Counted from the first letter of the stretch, positions 25,800-35,392 are shown. The stretch is 64,000 bases of DNA from Desulfosporosinus hippei DSM 8344 (GCF_900100785.1 NZ_FNCP01000020.1:1-64000), one strand, 5' to 3'. Translations and numbers: made by a program. The notes: a model not told the origin generated them from the letters alone.

Positions 25800-25996
25800 C
25801 AAACATAAATAAAGCAAAAATAAAAAACTATAAAGATTTGTGATTAGAGTTCACTTTGTTGCACCGAATAAATACGTTCCTTTTTGCTATTGATTTTACA
25901 ATGACTTTTTCTCTGTCTACGTACCTTATAAATCTCTAGAAGCTGCACGGAGTCTGGTGCCCTGTAAACCAGAAAACCGCCATGGACGGCGGCTCC
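25800..25996. other. spacer; region behind the retropepsin gene
   Basis: Contains a CCGCCATGGACGGCGG hairpin (25978-25993) just after the protease stop codon, a possible terminator without T-run, and the upstream region of the RND operon. Confidence 0.4.
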
Positions 25997-26401
25997 TCAA
26001 ATATCTCCTTCGCTATATGCATCTAATGTTAATGATAATTTTCTTAGATCTATTACAGCACCTAACTCCATAAGCAAATCTAGCCCTAAAAGCCCATTAA
26101 TATTACCTTGTGGGTCAATAACTCCAAAATCCATTTTAACTTCTTCTAAACTTGCCTCACCCAATTTGACTTTCACGACATTTTTAGAGAAAAAGTTATG
26201 TAGACTTCCTCCAACACCATAAAATGAATTTACGCTGTCTTCTAATTCAGCAAAAATTCCTATATCTTCAACTGCGTCCGGGGATATTATTGTCTCTGCA
26301 GCTCCAGTATCAATTACAATATTTTCAATTACTTTTGTATTCCCACGAAAAGATATTTGGATAGAGGTAAACAAAAGCCCATCCTGAAACTTCATATTCA
26401 T
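25997..26401 (-). CDS. retropepsin-like aspartic protease
   Basis: A 134-residue single-lobe aspartic protease-like protein. The catalytic motif is IDTGAAETIISPD (about residues 31-43); a second family motif is GLLGLDLLMELGAVID near the C terminus, which forms the hydrophobic-hydrophobic-G pattern. Such proteins work as homodimers. It overlaps the stop codon of the upstream 81-residue gene (TAATG), so the two are translationally coupled. Its substrate is unknown, possibly its partner. Confidence 0.8.
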   Translation of the reverse strand: MNMKFQDGLLFTSIQISFRGNTKVIENIVIDTGAAETIISPDAVEDIGIFAELEDSVNSFYGVGGSLHNFFSKNVVKVKLGEASLEEVKMDFGVIDPQGNINGLLGLDLLMELGAVIDLRKLSLTLDAYSEGDI

Positions 26402-26646
26402 TAGATTGTTCCTCTAAATCCAAATATTTGTTTAATCTGTATTTCAAGCTTTTCTTTTCCGGTGTGATAAACTAGTTCATCGTCTTTTGTGCGTACTAAC
26501 TCTCTTGTTGCTTCCCTCTTATCATCAAAAGCCTTTACTACTGCCAGATCATCAATGTACCGTACATTATCTTCAATATGAGCCTTTAGTATCTGGATTT
26601 TTACAAATCTGTTAGGATATATTTTTCTAACTTCCTCCCATTTCAT
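26401..26646 (-). CDS. conserved partner of the retropepsin-like protease (81 aa)
   Basis: An 81-residue basic/acidic protein (MKWEEVRKIYPNRFVKIQIL at its start) without a recognised domain. Its TAA shares a base with the ATG of the protease gene. From memory, this kind of short protein is regularly encoded next to single-lobe aspartic proteases in Clostridia, which fits a two-component toxin-antitoxin or regulatory role, but this is not established. Confidence 0.65.
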   Translation of the reverse strand: MKWEEVRKIYPNRFVKIQILKAHIEDNVRYIDDLAVVKAFDDKREATRELVRTKDDELVYHTGKEKLEIQIKQIFGFRGTI

Positions 26647-26702
26647 TAAAATACATCACCTCGTTAATTCAATTTAATCCCATTATACCATGTTACTTAC
26701 AA

Positions 26703-27560
26703 TCAACGAATCATCTTGTAAAGCCAATCATAGTCGTCTTCAATGATGACTCCCCCGACAGATTCTGCCCAATCAATTAATTTTAATCGTTTTGTCACAG
26801 GCATAACATAGCCTAATGGAAATTGATGGGAAGGCGTGACATATACAACGGTACTCTTGGTGTTCTGTAAACACTCCAAGTCTAGACCATCCGAATTTAC
26901 AGATACGGTTGTGATAGAAAACGAATGATTTCGGAAAACAGCTTTTGGAACGAAATAGCCAGGATCTTCTACAGCCAATTTCGAATGATCTTCTTTCAAT
27001 ATGGGCGCTAAGATAGAAAGACTATCTTGAAGTCCCGAGCAAACAACGATTTGTTCAGGATCACAAGAAACACCACGAGAGCGCGACAGATATCTTTGAA
27101 TCTCGCAGCGCAAATCAAAATCACCTTGCTGATTACCATCGGAAGCAAGGTGATTTTGATCATCCTTTAAACAATCGATATAAAGTTTACGCCACAGGTT
27201 AACAGGGAAACTGCCTGGGGATAGACGAGCCGGATGAAAATCAAAGGCAAATGATTTTCCGTCTTCAGAGCCTTCTTTCAGCGACGTGCATACTTGACGA
27301 AGAGGCGATTGGCGAAATTCAGGGTCTATTGGTGAAACAAAGTATCCGCTTCTTGGCTTGCTGTGTATATACCCTTCTGCATATAACTGTTGATAGGCAT
27401 ACTCCACAGTATTACGGCTTACCGATAATTCACTAGATAAGTTTTTAATAGATGCAAGCTTGGTAGTTGGGGGCAATTCACCTGTTAATATTTGATTTTT
27501 AATCTGGTTACAAATTTTATTGTGCAACGGCTGACGACCCTGACCGTCCAATATAAACAT
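26703..27560 (-). pseudogene. MocR/PdxR-type GntR regulator, C-terminally truncated
   Basis: Encodes 285 residues from ATG 27560 (AGGATTAGGTGAG upstream): GntR winged helix (PLHNKICNQIKNQILTGELP; LSVSRNTVEYAYQQLYAEGY) and the first part of an aminotransferase-like domain (VCSGLQDSLSILAPIL, VYVTPSHQFPLGYVM, IIEDDYDWLY). A complete protein needs about 460 residues; the PLP-binding lysine lies beyond the break. The regulator can no longer bind PLP. It stands divergent from a PPOX-class gene, the usual setting of PdxR-like regulators. Confidence 0.8.
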
Positions 27561-27569
27561 TGCTCTCAC

Positions 27570-27822
27570 CTAATCCTTTATATGTAGGATCTTAATTACC
27601 GCAATTATATATAGGGTAATACCTAGCGTCAAGGCTCAGGAAAATTGCGCCAAGGGAAACTGCCCCTGTACATAATTTGAAAATTGCCCCTGTGTTTAGG
27701 GGGAATTATATCTTATAATCTGGGTGTCCGGTGGCTAACACATCGATTGCTATGTGCAGATGTCAATTTGAAAATTACTGAGTGCATTGCAGTAATAGAG
27801 GACACAATAGTAGTGTCAACCA
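27570..27822. other. divergent spacer with a possible IS remnant
   Basis: Holds the promoters of the MocR relic and the PPOX gene. TTGAAAATTGCCCCTGTG occurs twice in degenerate form (about 27652 and 27678), a pattern like an insertion sequence end. No transposase is seen. Confidence 0.3.
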
Positions 27823-27876
27823 ATGGCCAAGTATGAGTTATCTAACACTTCTTCAAAACAGAAAGGATGTATTCTT

Positions 27877-28254
27877 ATGCTTAATGAAAAATTATTGGAG
27901 GTACTTTCTCATTCCACAGACGGAGCCATCTCTATCGTGACCAACGGTGACGACGGTCCGCATTTAGTAAATACCTGGAATAGCTATGTTGTAGTTACCC
28001 CTGAGGATAAACTATTGATTCCAGCTTACGGCTATAACAAAACGGAAAAAAATCTCAGCGTTCATAACGATGTTACTCTTTCCATTGCCAGCAAGGAAAT
28101 CCAGGGTTACAAGGCTAAGGGTACAGGCTTTATCCTGAAAGGAACTACCCGTTTTCTAAAATCAGGTGAAGACTTTGAGCGTATGAAAGAAAAATTCTCT
28201 TGGGTTCGAGCAGTATTAGAGATAACTGTGTCATCTGCGAAACAAATGCTTTAA
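27877..28254 (+). CDS. PPOX-class flavin-binding protein
   Basis: A 125-residue pyridoxamine 5'-phosphate oxidase-like protein: DGAISIVTNGDDGPHLVNTW, VVTPEDKLLIPAYGYNKTEK and GTGFILKGTTRFLKSG, the split-barrel FMN pocket. I start at ATG 27877 with AAAGGATG upstream; the frame is open from 27823 without a ribosome site. It is divergent from the broken MocR regulator, so it may be constitutive now. Terminated by the hairpin at 28341. Confidence 0.82.
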   Translation: MLNEKLLEVLSHSTDGAISIVTNGDDGPHLVNTWNSYVVVTPEDKLLIPAYGYNKTEKNLSVHNDVTLSIASKEIQGYKAKGTGFILKGTTRFLKSGEDFERMKEKFSWVRAVLEITVSSAKQML

Positions 28255-28340
28255 ATTAGCTACACTATGTTGAGGTTTCCAATATTGTATTGATACCCTT
28301 GGTATAATAAAAATATACCTAAAATATCTCAAAATACACA

Positions 28341-28380
28341 AAACCAGCATATAAATCATTTTGATAATGCTGGTTTTTTT
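28341..28380 (+). terminator. terminator downstream of the PPOX gene
   Basis: AAACCAGCAT (28341-28350) pairs with ATGCTGGTTT (28367-28376), followed by a T-run. Confidence 0.8.
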
Positions 28381-28719
28381 AACCCATCCAAATGGTCGCT
28401 CAAGAACATTTGGCTCAAAAACCTTCAATGATGTAACACCAACGTGCGTTGTCACGATGAAAGAGATATATTGCTATAGTCATATCACCGCTTACCGTGG
28501 AGTTTCCGAATCGATGATTAAGAATACACATAGTCACGGGTCATAGGCCACGAGTTATTTACTCCTTTGGTTAATAAGAATTGAAACGATATGATAAAAA
28601 ATATGATCTTTACCCATAATGGTTAGTTTCGTTACGGTATCCGTTTGACTTTATTTCACACTGCACTTAGCATGGGCGGGTTTTCAGGCTTGACCTCGTT
28701 GGTCCAATCTGTTCAATAG
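28381..28719. other. spacer, no recognised gene
   Basis: No supported ORF; AT-rich with scattered short matches to coding composition. Confidence 0.3.
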
Positions 28720-28893
28720 CTAAACAGTATGCATTCGCATGCGATACAGGCTTGGATTATCTGCCGCGATGTCTGAAGGTTCGGAGCCATTCAAGACGAC
28801 GCCTTCAATACAGTAGGACATATCGTTGGTTAGGAACCAGACAAAGAGGTAGTTCACGATGAATTCGCCTGCAATACTTACACCATAGGCTAC
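28720..28893 (-). pseudogene. 3' relic of an unidentified gene
   Basis: The minus strand encodes VAYGVSIAGEFIVNYLFVWF, then LTNDMSYCIEGVVLNG and ...NPSLYRMRMHTV-stop. The composition looks truly coding, but there is no start and the frame upstream has a stop. I do not recognise the family. Confidence 0.45.
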
Positions 28894-29002
28894 GAATGAT
28901 TATATATCTTGGTTTCTACAATAATGCCCACATTGTCATAGGAAAGCTAATAAATTTGTAAATGTTATTGGTATTCTAAATAGAATGAGGAATAGGTCTA
29001 TA

Positions 29003-29875
29003 TTACATACTTTTAGACTTATTCCTCATTTGCATAGGCGACATATCCTGGTATTTTTTAAATACCCTACTAAAGTAATTGGAATCAGAAAAACCACATT
29101 TCATCGCTATCTCAGTGATGCTGAGCTCATTTTCATTAAGAAGTTCAATAGCTTTATTTACTCTCAATGTATTTATATAGTCAATTGTAGACAATCCAGT
29201 AATTAACTTAAATTTCCTACAAAAATGCTCATCGCTCATGTTTGCGATTTTGGCAAGCTGATTAACGTTTATTTTTTCAGTAAAGTTTGAATCAATATGC
29301 TTGAATACATTGTGAAAATATTCCAAACGAGAAATTTTTGAATGAAGCTCATTCTCGGTATAAAATTTTTTTACATATCCTCTTAAAAGCAACACCATCA
29401 AATCGTATATTTGGGATTTGATGGCCAATTCAAACCCAAGCTCTTTTGTGAAATATTCACTAATAATACGATTTGAGCATTTTGATATATTATGGTCGTT
29501 TCTAACTACGTTTTCAAAAAGAATTAAATTTTGCGATAAGGGTGCAAGAAATTTAGTCTGGATAGAATCAACCATATGACTATATATAAATGAAAAATCA
29601 ATTTTAATTATATAGAAAACCAGTTGCTTAGAAAGATTCTTAATATAATGCGGTTCATTAGTGTGTATGATTACAAAATCTTCAGCTTTAACAATAGTTT
29701 CCTTGAAATTGCAACAGATAATAGCCTCTCCTTGAGCAAAGTAATAAAACTGCATTTCTTCATGCCAATGATATTCAAAAATATAGTTAGGATTTTCATA
29801 TTCAACTTTTATTATCTGTATAAAAGTGTTTTCGTTTAGTACATCATCATAAAAATCCGATAAAAAATTTATCAC
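29003..29875 (-). CDS. AraC-family transcriptional regulator
   Basis: A 290-residue regulator: cupin-like N terminus (EYHWHEEMQFYYFAQGEAII, with the usual HEE metal/ligand loop) and a C-terminal pair of helix-turn-helices (VNQLAKIANMSDEHFCRKFK; ITEIAMKCGFSDSNYFSRVFKKY). It lies 150 bases from, and divergent to, a DHA2 efflux gene, so it probably controls that gene. The inducer is unknown. Confidence 0.9.
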   Translation of the reverse strand: MINFLSDFYDDVLNENTFIQIIKVEYENPNYIFEYHWHEEMQFYYFAQGEAIICCNFKETIVKAEDFVIIHTNEPHYIKNLSKQLVFYIIKIDFSFIYSHMVDSIQTKFLAPLSQNLILFENVVRNDHNISKCSNRIISEYFTKELGFELAIKSQIYDLMVLLLRGYVKKFYTENELHSKISRLEYFHNVFKHIDSNFTEKINVNQLAKIANMSDEHFCRKFKLITGLSTIDYINTLRVNKAIELLNENELSITEIAMKCGFSDSNYFSRVFKKYQDMSPMQMRNKSKSM

Positions 29876-30026
29876 TTAAGACACCTCTATAAAATCAAAA
29901 TAATGCTATTATCGATCAAAATCATTCATGTAATAGAAACTATATCTTGATATATTTATAACAATGAGCATGCCATTTAATAATATACTATTTTTTTAGA
30001 GATTCAAGCTTATAAGGAGGGTAACA

Positions 30027-31462
30027 ATGGATATTAATCAAAAAAATCAAGATTGTACTAAAAAACCCAATTATGGTTTAACATTGTTGGGAATTTCGTT
30101 GGCTGTACTAATGGCTTCACTTGTTTCTACCATAGTGAATATTGCATTACCCACAATTGCAAAGGATTTGAATACAAGTTATACAAGTATTCAATGGATT
30201 GTCCTCAGCTATTTAATTATCGTTATCACTTGTTGTGTAGCAGTTGGTCGTATTGGAGATATGTTTGGCAAGAAAAAACTGTTTCTTAGCGGTATTGCTA
30301 TTTTTACCGTTGCTTCATTTTTATGTGGGATAGCTCCATCTATTCAAGTATTAATCACTTTTCGAGTTATCCAGGGCTTTGGTGGTGCAGTGCTAATGGC
30401 TTTACCGTTTGCTATTGTTGGTGATATTATCCCTAAAGAAAAACTCCATAGTACTATGGGCCTTTTGACAGCTATGCTTACTTTAGGCATTGCACTTGGC
30501 CCATCCTTAGGAGGTATCCTCATCAGCGCATGGGGATGGCATAGTGTTTTTCTTATTATTGTGCCGATTGGAGTTATAACGTTTGTACTTGCTTCGGGAT
30601 TACCGAAGACACCTATACATGAAAAAAGCAAAAGCTTTGACGGGTATGGAATGCTTACATTGGCGGCACTGCTCATATGTTATTTTATAGGGATTACTTT
30701 TGTGGAATCTCAAAGTATAATAACGACAATACTACTTTTCTTGGCTGCAATAATATTGACTATAATTTTTGTCAAGATTGAGAGCAAAGTTTCTTCGCCG
30801 CTAGTTGACTTAAAAATAGGATGATTAGTGGAAGCCTGAGTAGTTGTGTATTAATGTATACTGTAATGATGAGTTTATCTATAGTGCTACCGTTTTTTCT
30901 TTCAAATGCACAGAAACTCCCAACTCTTCATGTGGGTTTATTATTATCTGTTGGTCCTTTTGTCAGCACATTGTTTAGTCCTATAGGAGCAAAAGCTGCT
31001 GTACGTTTTGGAAATCGTCCTATTATGATTTTAGGAATGATTGTATTAGGTGTTGGTTCCCTATCAATGGTAACCCTCGCTCCGTCCTCTAGTATTTTGG
31101 GATTTGCAATACGAATTGCAATAGCGAGTGCAGGTTTTGCACTTTTCCAAGCCCCTAATAACGCTGCCGTCATGATTTCAGCAAGGCCCGAACAACGTGG
31201 CACAATTTCTGGGCTTTTGAATCTTGCTCGTACCCTAGGGCAAGCTACAGGAGCATCATTAATGGGGTCAATCTTTAACTACTTTACAATGGCATCAGGC
31301 GGAAAAGACATTTCAGTAAATTCAGCTTCTGCAGCTGCAATAACTTCAGGCGTACACGGTGCTTTTATCGCAGCAACAATATTGGTTATTATAGCAATAG
31401 TTATCGGTATGACTACCTTTCATTTTAATAATCACTTGAAAAGTATTAAACAAGGTAGTTGA
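30027..31462 (+). pseudogene. DHA2-type (14-TM) MFS drug exporter, frameshifted
   Basis: Residues 1-265 (30027-30824) hold the N half: MASLVSTIVNIALPTIAKDL, SYLIIVITCCVAVGRIGDMF, VIQGFGGAVL. The C half continues in another frame from 30821 to 31462 (213 residues: MYTVMMSLSIVLPFFLS, LLNLARTLGQATGASL). Together they are about 478 residues, the normal DHA2 length. At the join, DLKIG is followed directly by MISGSL where homologues carry a few extra residues (DLK.FKNR..SG), so a small deletion caused the shift. An ATGA overlap could let a second start be used. AAGGAGG precedes ATG 30027. Confidence 0.8.
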
Positions 31463-31694
31463 AATATAGTTATTGCTAGAAACCTAAAACTTATTAATTT
31501 GGAGCATTGGACTCAAATCTTTGAAAAGGCTCGCCTATTAATCAGGTAGATGAAAGATGAAACCTTTGTTCGGATGTGGTGTCTCTATCTTAACTCTTGT
31601 GCTACTTCCTTCCATTGCGGTGACATAAGTGGTGATTAGTTATAGAATTAAATTATAAGGTACCTTGATATGAAAACACCGAAGGATGATTATT

Positions 31695-31931
31695 ATGTTC
31701 AAAAATCGTTCACACATGAACTATCAGAAAAACAGGCAGAACCATCACCGTTTTGGTCAACATGGTTTTGATAAGCAGTATTTCCATTCCAAAGCAAATA
31801 CTGAAGGTCAAGCAAGTCCTGCTTCTTCCTCTCAATGCCCGCTCTGTAAGAATTCTTGTCCACTTACAGCCCTTAGCTGCGAACGCGGAGAAGCCTATTC
31901 TCAAAGTCTTGTTAATGAAAGTAAAGGGTAA
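31695..31931 (+). CDS. small Cys-rich protein (78 aa)
   Basis: A 78-residue protein with a His/Gln/Asn-rich N terminus and a C-terminal SQCPLCKNSCPLTALSCERG motif. C..C...CPL....C.RG suggests metal or cluster binding. GAAGGATG precedes ATG 31695. From memory, tails of this type occur in small proteins beside MarR-type regulators in Clostridia; no such gene is adjacent here. Confidence 0.65.
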   Translation: MFKNRSHMNYQKNRQNHHRFGQHGFDKQYFHSKANTEGQASPASSSQCPLCKNSCPLTALSCERGEAYSQSLVNESKG

Positions 31932-31942
31932 TTATGAAGGAA

Positions 31943-32080
31943 TTATCTCTTACCAGTAGCCTGTATACTTTGTTTCATCGATGCTTCAATCTCATTGGAA
32001 GAAGCCACCATCGTTAGGGCAGATGCATCCAGACCGAAGTTATTTACACTTTGATTATTGGCAATCTTTGCACTGTCCTG
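31943..32080 (-). pseudogene. short coding relic of unknown family
   Basis: The minus strand encodes KIANNQSVNNFGLDASALTM followed by VASSNEIEASMKQSIQATGK-R-stop. The composition is coding-like but there is no start; the frame is closed by TGA at 32081-32083. Probably the 3' end of a lost gene. Confidence 0.4.
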
Positions 32081-32206
32081 TCATATTGCATTGAAGCCCC
32101 CTTCCTTCCAACCGAATGAGGGGGGCAGTTACTTAACGTAACCGAAACTATAGGACTTAGAAGGTATTTTCTTCCACCTTTAACTCGCTCTTCAACTCAA
32201 AACCAA

Positions 32207-32242
32207 AATGCGTTGGTGTGAAACATCTCTACCAACGCATTA
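32207..32242. repeat. hairpin AATGCGTTGG/CCAACGCATT
   Basis: Ten-base perfect arms at 32207-32216 and 32233-32242, in the spacer before the IS607 element; a possible terminator. Confidence 0.45.
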
Positions 32243-32328
32243 AATATTTCTTCAAAAATTCTTCAAGCAGTGATTCTCTGGAGTAAGGCCACGGGTTCAC
32301 CCCCTTCTATAGAAAATTAGATACAGCT

Positions 32329-32375
32329 CAATTATAGTAATTTGTTCTGAATACTCAAACAAATTACTATAATTG
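32329..32375. repeat. 18-bp perfect inverted repeat
   Basis: CAATTATAGTAATTTGTT at 32329-32346 and its exact complement at 32358-32375, loop of 11 bases. It sits at the left side of the IS607 element; possibly a terminator or subterminal structure. Confidence 0.7.
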
Positions 32376-32414
32376 CCTCAGTAGTACTGCTATAATGTGA
32401 ATATGAATTATCTT

Positions 32415-32500
32415 CCAACAGCATTAAAGGAGGGATAAAACTGTAGCCGAAAATATACAAAACCCTATAAGATCCTATTGATAATTTATAATGCTGTTGG
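32415..32500. repeat. 12-bp inverted repeat with long loop
   Basis: CCAACAGCATTA (32415-32426) and TAATGCTGTTGG (32489-32500). It precedes the tnpA remnant by 31 bases. Confidence 0.5.
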
Positions 32501-32530
32501 TGTACAGTTACCAATAGAGGTGCTTTTGAA

Positions 32531-32661
32531 TTGTACTATTATTCAATTGGTGAATTTGCTAAACTTATTGGTAAGACGGAACAAACATTAAGAAACTGGG
32601 ATAAAAAATAACACGCTAAAACCCCACCATATTGCTCGAAGATGATCAAGGAGTTGCTTGA
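32531..32661 (+). pseudogene. IS607 serine recombinase TnpA, internally deleted
   Basis: TTG 32531 begins LYYYSIGEFAKLIGKTEQTL-RNWDKK-stop, the MerR-like helix-turn-helix start of IS607 TnpA. The rest is lost except a tail EDDQGVA-stop just before tnpB. The catalytic serine domain is absent. Confidence 0.75.
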
Positions 32662-32663
32662 GA

Positions 32664-33781
32664 ATGATACTGGGGAAGAAAGTTAGACTCAAGCCCACCG
32701 AAGGACAGGAACATCAACTGTGGAAATCTTCAGGAACTGCAAGATGGGCGTATAACTGGGCATTGGATCAACAAGAAAAAAACTATGCTAAGGGTGGCAA
32801 GTTTCTTTCGGATCATGTTCTAAGAAAAGAATTAACCCAATTAAAGCAAACGGAAGAGTTTTCTTGGCTTTATGATGTTTCCAACAATATCACGAAACAA
32901 GCGATCAAAGATGCTTGTGATGCTTACAAGAAATTTTTTAAGAAACTTGCCAATAAACCAAAATTCAAGAGTCGAAAGAAATCAAAACCGTCTTTCTACA
33001 ATGATGTTGTGAAATTGAAAGTTAAAGCTGGAATTGTTCTGATTGAGAAAGTTGGATGGATCAAAAGTTCAGAGCAGTTACCGATCGGTGTGAACTACAC
33101 TAATCCTAGAGTTTCGTTTGACGGAAAGTATTGGTATCTATCCCTAGGAATTGAGCAGGAACAAAGCACAGACCCATTGACAAGTGAAGTCATTGGTATT
33201 GATGTTGGGGTGAAAGAACTTGCAGTTTGCTCTAACGGCATGATATTCAAGAATATTAATAAATCTGGAGTTGTCAAAAAGCTAGAGAAACGGCTTCGTA
33301 GGTTGCAACGTAAAGTTTCTCGTAAATATGAACTAAATAAGGAGGGAAGCCGTTTCGTCAAAACCTGCAACATTATAAAAGTGGAAAAGCAACTTCGTAT
33401 ACTCCATCGAAGGTTAAATGGGATAAGAAATAATCATATCCATCAAGCCACTAATGCAATTGTGAAAACCAAACCTTGCAAAGTGGTTATGGAAACTTTG
33501 AATATCAAGGTATGATGAAAAATCGACATCTATCGAAAGCCATTGCCAAGCAAAAACTGTATGACTTTAAGTCAAAGCTTCAATACAAATGTGAGATGCA
33601 GGGCATTGAACTCGTTGAGACAGACAAATGGTTTCCATCGAGTAAGCTGTGTTCCGGTTGTGGGGCTATAAAGCAAGACTTAAAATTGTCAGACAGAGTG
33701 TACAAGTGTAAGTGTGGTTTAGCGATTGATAGAGATTTTAATGCTTCCATTAATCTTTCGAGATATAAATTAGTAGTCTAG
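32664..33781 (+). pseudogene. tnpB: IS607-type TnpB, one-base frameshift
   Basis: A TnpB-type RuvC nuclease split in two frames: 32664-33515 ends ...KVVMETLNIKV, and 33476-33781 continues GMMKNRHLSKAIAKQKLYDF. One missing G near 33510 (AAGGTATG where AAGGGTATG is expected) explains the shift. All catalytic parts remain: RuvC-I Asp in IGIDVGVKELAV, RuvC-II Glu in VVMETLNI, zinc finger CSGCG...CKCG, RuvC-III Asp in AIDRDFNAS. TnpB is an RNA-guided DNA nuclease. AAGGAG at 32649 serves ATG 32664 (or TTG 32658). Confidence 0.88.
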
Positions 33782-33900
33782 TCACCTAAAAAAGACACTA
33801 CTAATGTGTACGATTCGTTGCATCGGAATTTAAGCCTGTGGAGTGTTATATCAAACGAAAGTAGTCTTCGGACAAAATCGGACACAATGAATCAGGAAGC
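33700..33900 (+). ncRNA. candidate omega RNA (reRNA) of TnpB
   Basis: The right end after tnpB carries GCATCGGAATTTAAGCCTGT, GGAGTGTTATA, AGTAGTCTTCGGAC and a following AATCGGACACAATGAATCAG stretch. It is noncoding and positioned where TnpB guide scaffolds lie (3' end of tnpB into the element end). The class is inferred from position; boundaries are approximate. Confidence 0.4.
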
Positions 33901-33951
33901 AAACAAAGCTTTTTATATACTTTTATAAAGTTTTGGCAACGGGCATAACCC

Positions 33952-34920
33952 ATGTGTCAAGAAATACGACCCAATTTGTTTAGAATAGAAATTCCACTGC
34001 CGAAAAATCCACTTAAGGCTCTAAATTCCTATGTGATCAAGGGGCCGGAACGTAATCTCATTATCGATACAGGGATGAACCGGGAAGAATGTCTTAAGGC
34101 AATGCAGGCTGGCTTAATTGAGCTGTCGGTGAATCTGAATGTCACTGACTTCTTTATTACCCACCTTCATGCAGATCATTTAGGTCTTGTGGCCAACTTG
34201 GCCTCTTCTACATCGAAAATATACTTTAACGGGCCCGATGCCGAGTTGATAAAATTCCCATCTTGGGAAGAAGAGAAACACTTCGCTAAGATATTCGGGT
34301 TTCCCGAAGATGAACTTGAAGCGGCCATTGCAATGCATCCTGGTTTTAAATACGGGAATACCAAAAAGGTAGACTTTGAAATCCTTAAGCAGGATGACGT
34401 TTTGAGCATCGGTGACTACAGCTTTAAGTGCATTGAGACTCCGGGACATTCTCCCGGACACATGTGCCTCTACGACTCAAGTAAAAAAATTCTTGTGTCA
34501 GGGGACCATATTCTTAGCAATATAACCCCAAACATTTCCCTTTGGGGCGATGATTGGGATCCCTTAGGTGTTTATTTAAAAAGTTTAGACAAAGTGAGTA
34601 TCCTCGACGTGGAACTTGTTTTACCAGGTCACAGAGCGCTCATTACCTCCTGCAGGGAAAGAATTCAGGAACTTAAGCTGCACCATCAGGAACGGGTGGA
34701 TGAGATTCTTGCTATATTAAGCAGAGGTAATTTGAATGGTTACCAAGTCGCTGCTCAGATGACTTGGGATATGACATATGAGTCATGGGAGATGTTTCCG
34801 GTTACGCAGAAATGGTTTGCAACAGGGGAAGCGATTGCTCATCTCAAATATTTGGAAGGTAAGGGCAAAGTTAGAAGAGAGACTCAGCAGGGGAAACTAG
34901 TTTATACCTTGGCAAAATAA
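33952..34920 (+). CDS. MBL-fold metallo-hydrolase
   Basis: A 322-residue metallo-beta-lactamase-fold protein. The metal site is THLHADHLG (HxHxDH), followed by the usual His in ETPGHSPGHMCL, Asp in LVSGDHIL, and His in LVLPGHRALI. The C-terminal 90 residues form a helical/winged domain (VDEILAILSRGNLNGYQVAAQMTWD; VRRETQQGKLVYTL) seen in MBL hydrolases of the LACTB2/glyoxalase-II-like group. The substrate, probably a thioester or phosphodiester, is unknown. No good ribosome site is seen before ATG 33952, which lies just past the IS607 end. Confidence 0.88.
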   Translation: MCQEIRPNLFRIEIPLPKNPLKALNSYVIKGPERNLIIDTGMNREECLKAMQAGLIELSVNLNVTDFFITHLHADHLGLVANLASSTSKIYFNGPDAELIKFPSWEEEKHFAKIFGFPEDELEAAIAMHPGFKYGNTKKVDFEILKQDDVLSIGDYSFKCIETPGHSPGHMCLYDSSKKILVSGDHILSNITPNISLWGDDWDPLGVYLKSLDKVSILDVELVLPGHRALITSCRERIQELKLHHQERVDEILAILSRGNLNGYQVAAQMTWDMTYESWEMFPVTQKWFATGEAIAHLKYLEGKGKVRRETQQGKLVYTLAK

Positions 34921-35014
34921 TATATTGTCGGGAACTTCATCTGGCCATTCGTTTAACGAGTTCTAAAAAGTCTGTCCGCTGTCAATATAAATAGTCGATT
35001 GGGAGATGGGTTTT

Positions 35015-35392
35015 ATGAATTTAAAAGTAGGCGATGTTTTTGCTTATCAAAAAACGTTTACAGAACAAGAAATATTGCAGTTTGGAGAACTAACTGGAGA
35101 TAAGGGAAGCCACCATATTGAGAGAGATGACCAAGGTAGACTCATGGCACAAGGGTTGCTCACTGCTTCTGTCGGAACAAAAATCGGCGGTGACTTAAAT
35201 TATATCGCACGAGAGATGGTCAGTGAGTTCATTCGCCCTGTCTTTTCAGGAGACACAATTACATGTGAACTAACTATCACGAAAGCCGACCAAAAGGAAG
35301 GCTTCACTGAAGTTGCCATGAAATCCTTTTACAAAAATCAACACGGTAAAGAAGTGCTTGTTGGAAACAGTTACGGGATTATCCGTGATTAG
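35015..35392 (+). CDS. MaoC/FAS1-like hot-dog dehydratase
   Basis: A 125-residue single hot-dog domain protein: VGDVFAYQKTFTEQEILQFG, ELTGDKGSHHIERDDQGRLM and AQGLLTASVGTKIGGDLNYI. The usual catalytic D..HxxH of R-hydratases appears as DKGSHHIE, so activity as an enoyl-CoA hydratase or thioesterase-like protein is uncertain. GGGAG lies 9 bases before ATG 35015. It follows the MBL hydrolase with a 90-base gap, and both may act on acyl-CoA compounds. Confidence 0.78.
   Translation: MNLKVGDVFAYQKTFTEQEILQFGELTGDKGSHHIERDDQGRLMAQGLLTASVGTKIGGDLNYIAREMVSEFIRPVFSGDTITCELTITKADQKEGFTEVAMKSFYKNQHGKEVLVGNSYGIIRD

Larger units (their letters stand above)
32300..33945 (+). mobile_element. IS607-type element, decayed (tnpA remnant plus tnpB)
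   Basis: Contains a serine-recombinase tnpA remnant (32531-32611 and its tail up to 32661), a frameshifted tnpB (32664-33781) and a conserved-looking right end. Exact ends were not located; IS607 elements lack inverted repeats. The left part carries two strong hairpins (32329-32375 with 18-bp arms; 32415-32500 with 12-bp arms). The element is unable to transpose by itself. Confidence 0.7.
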
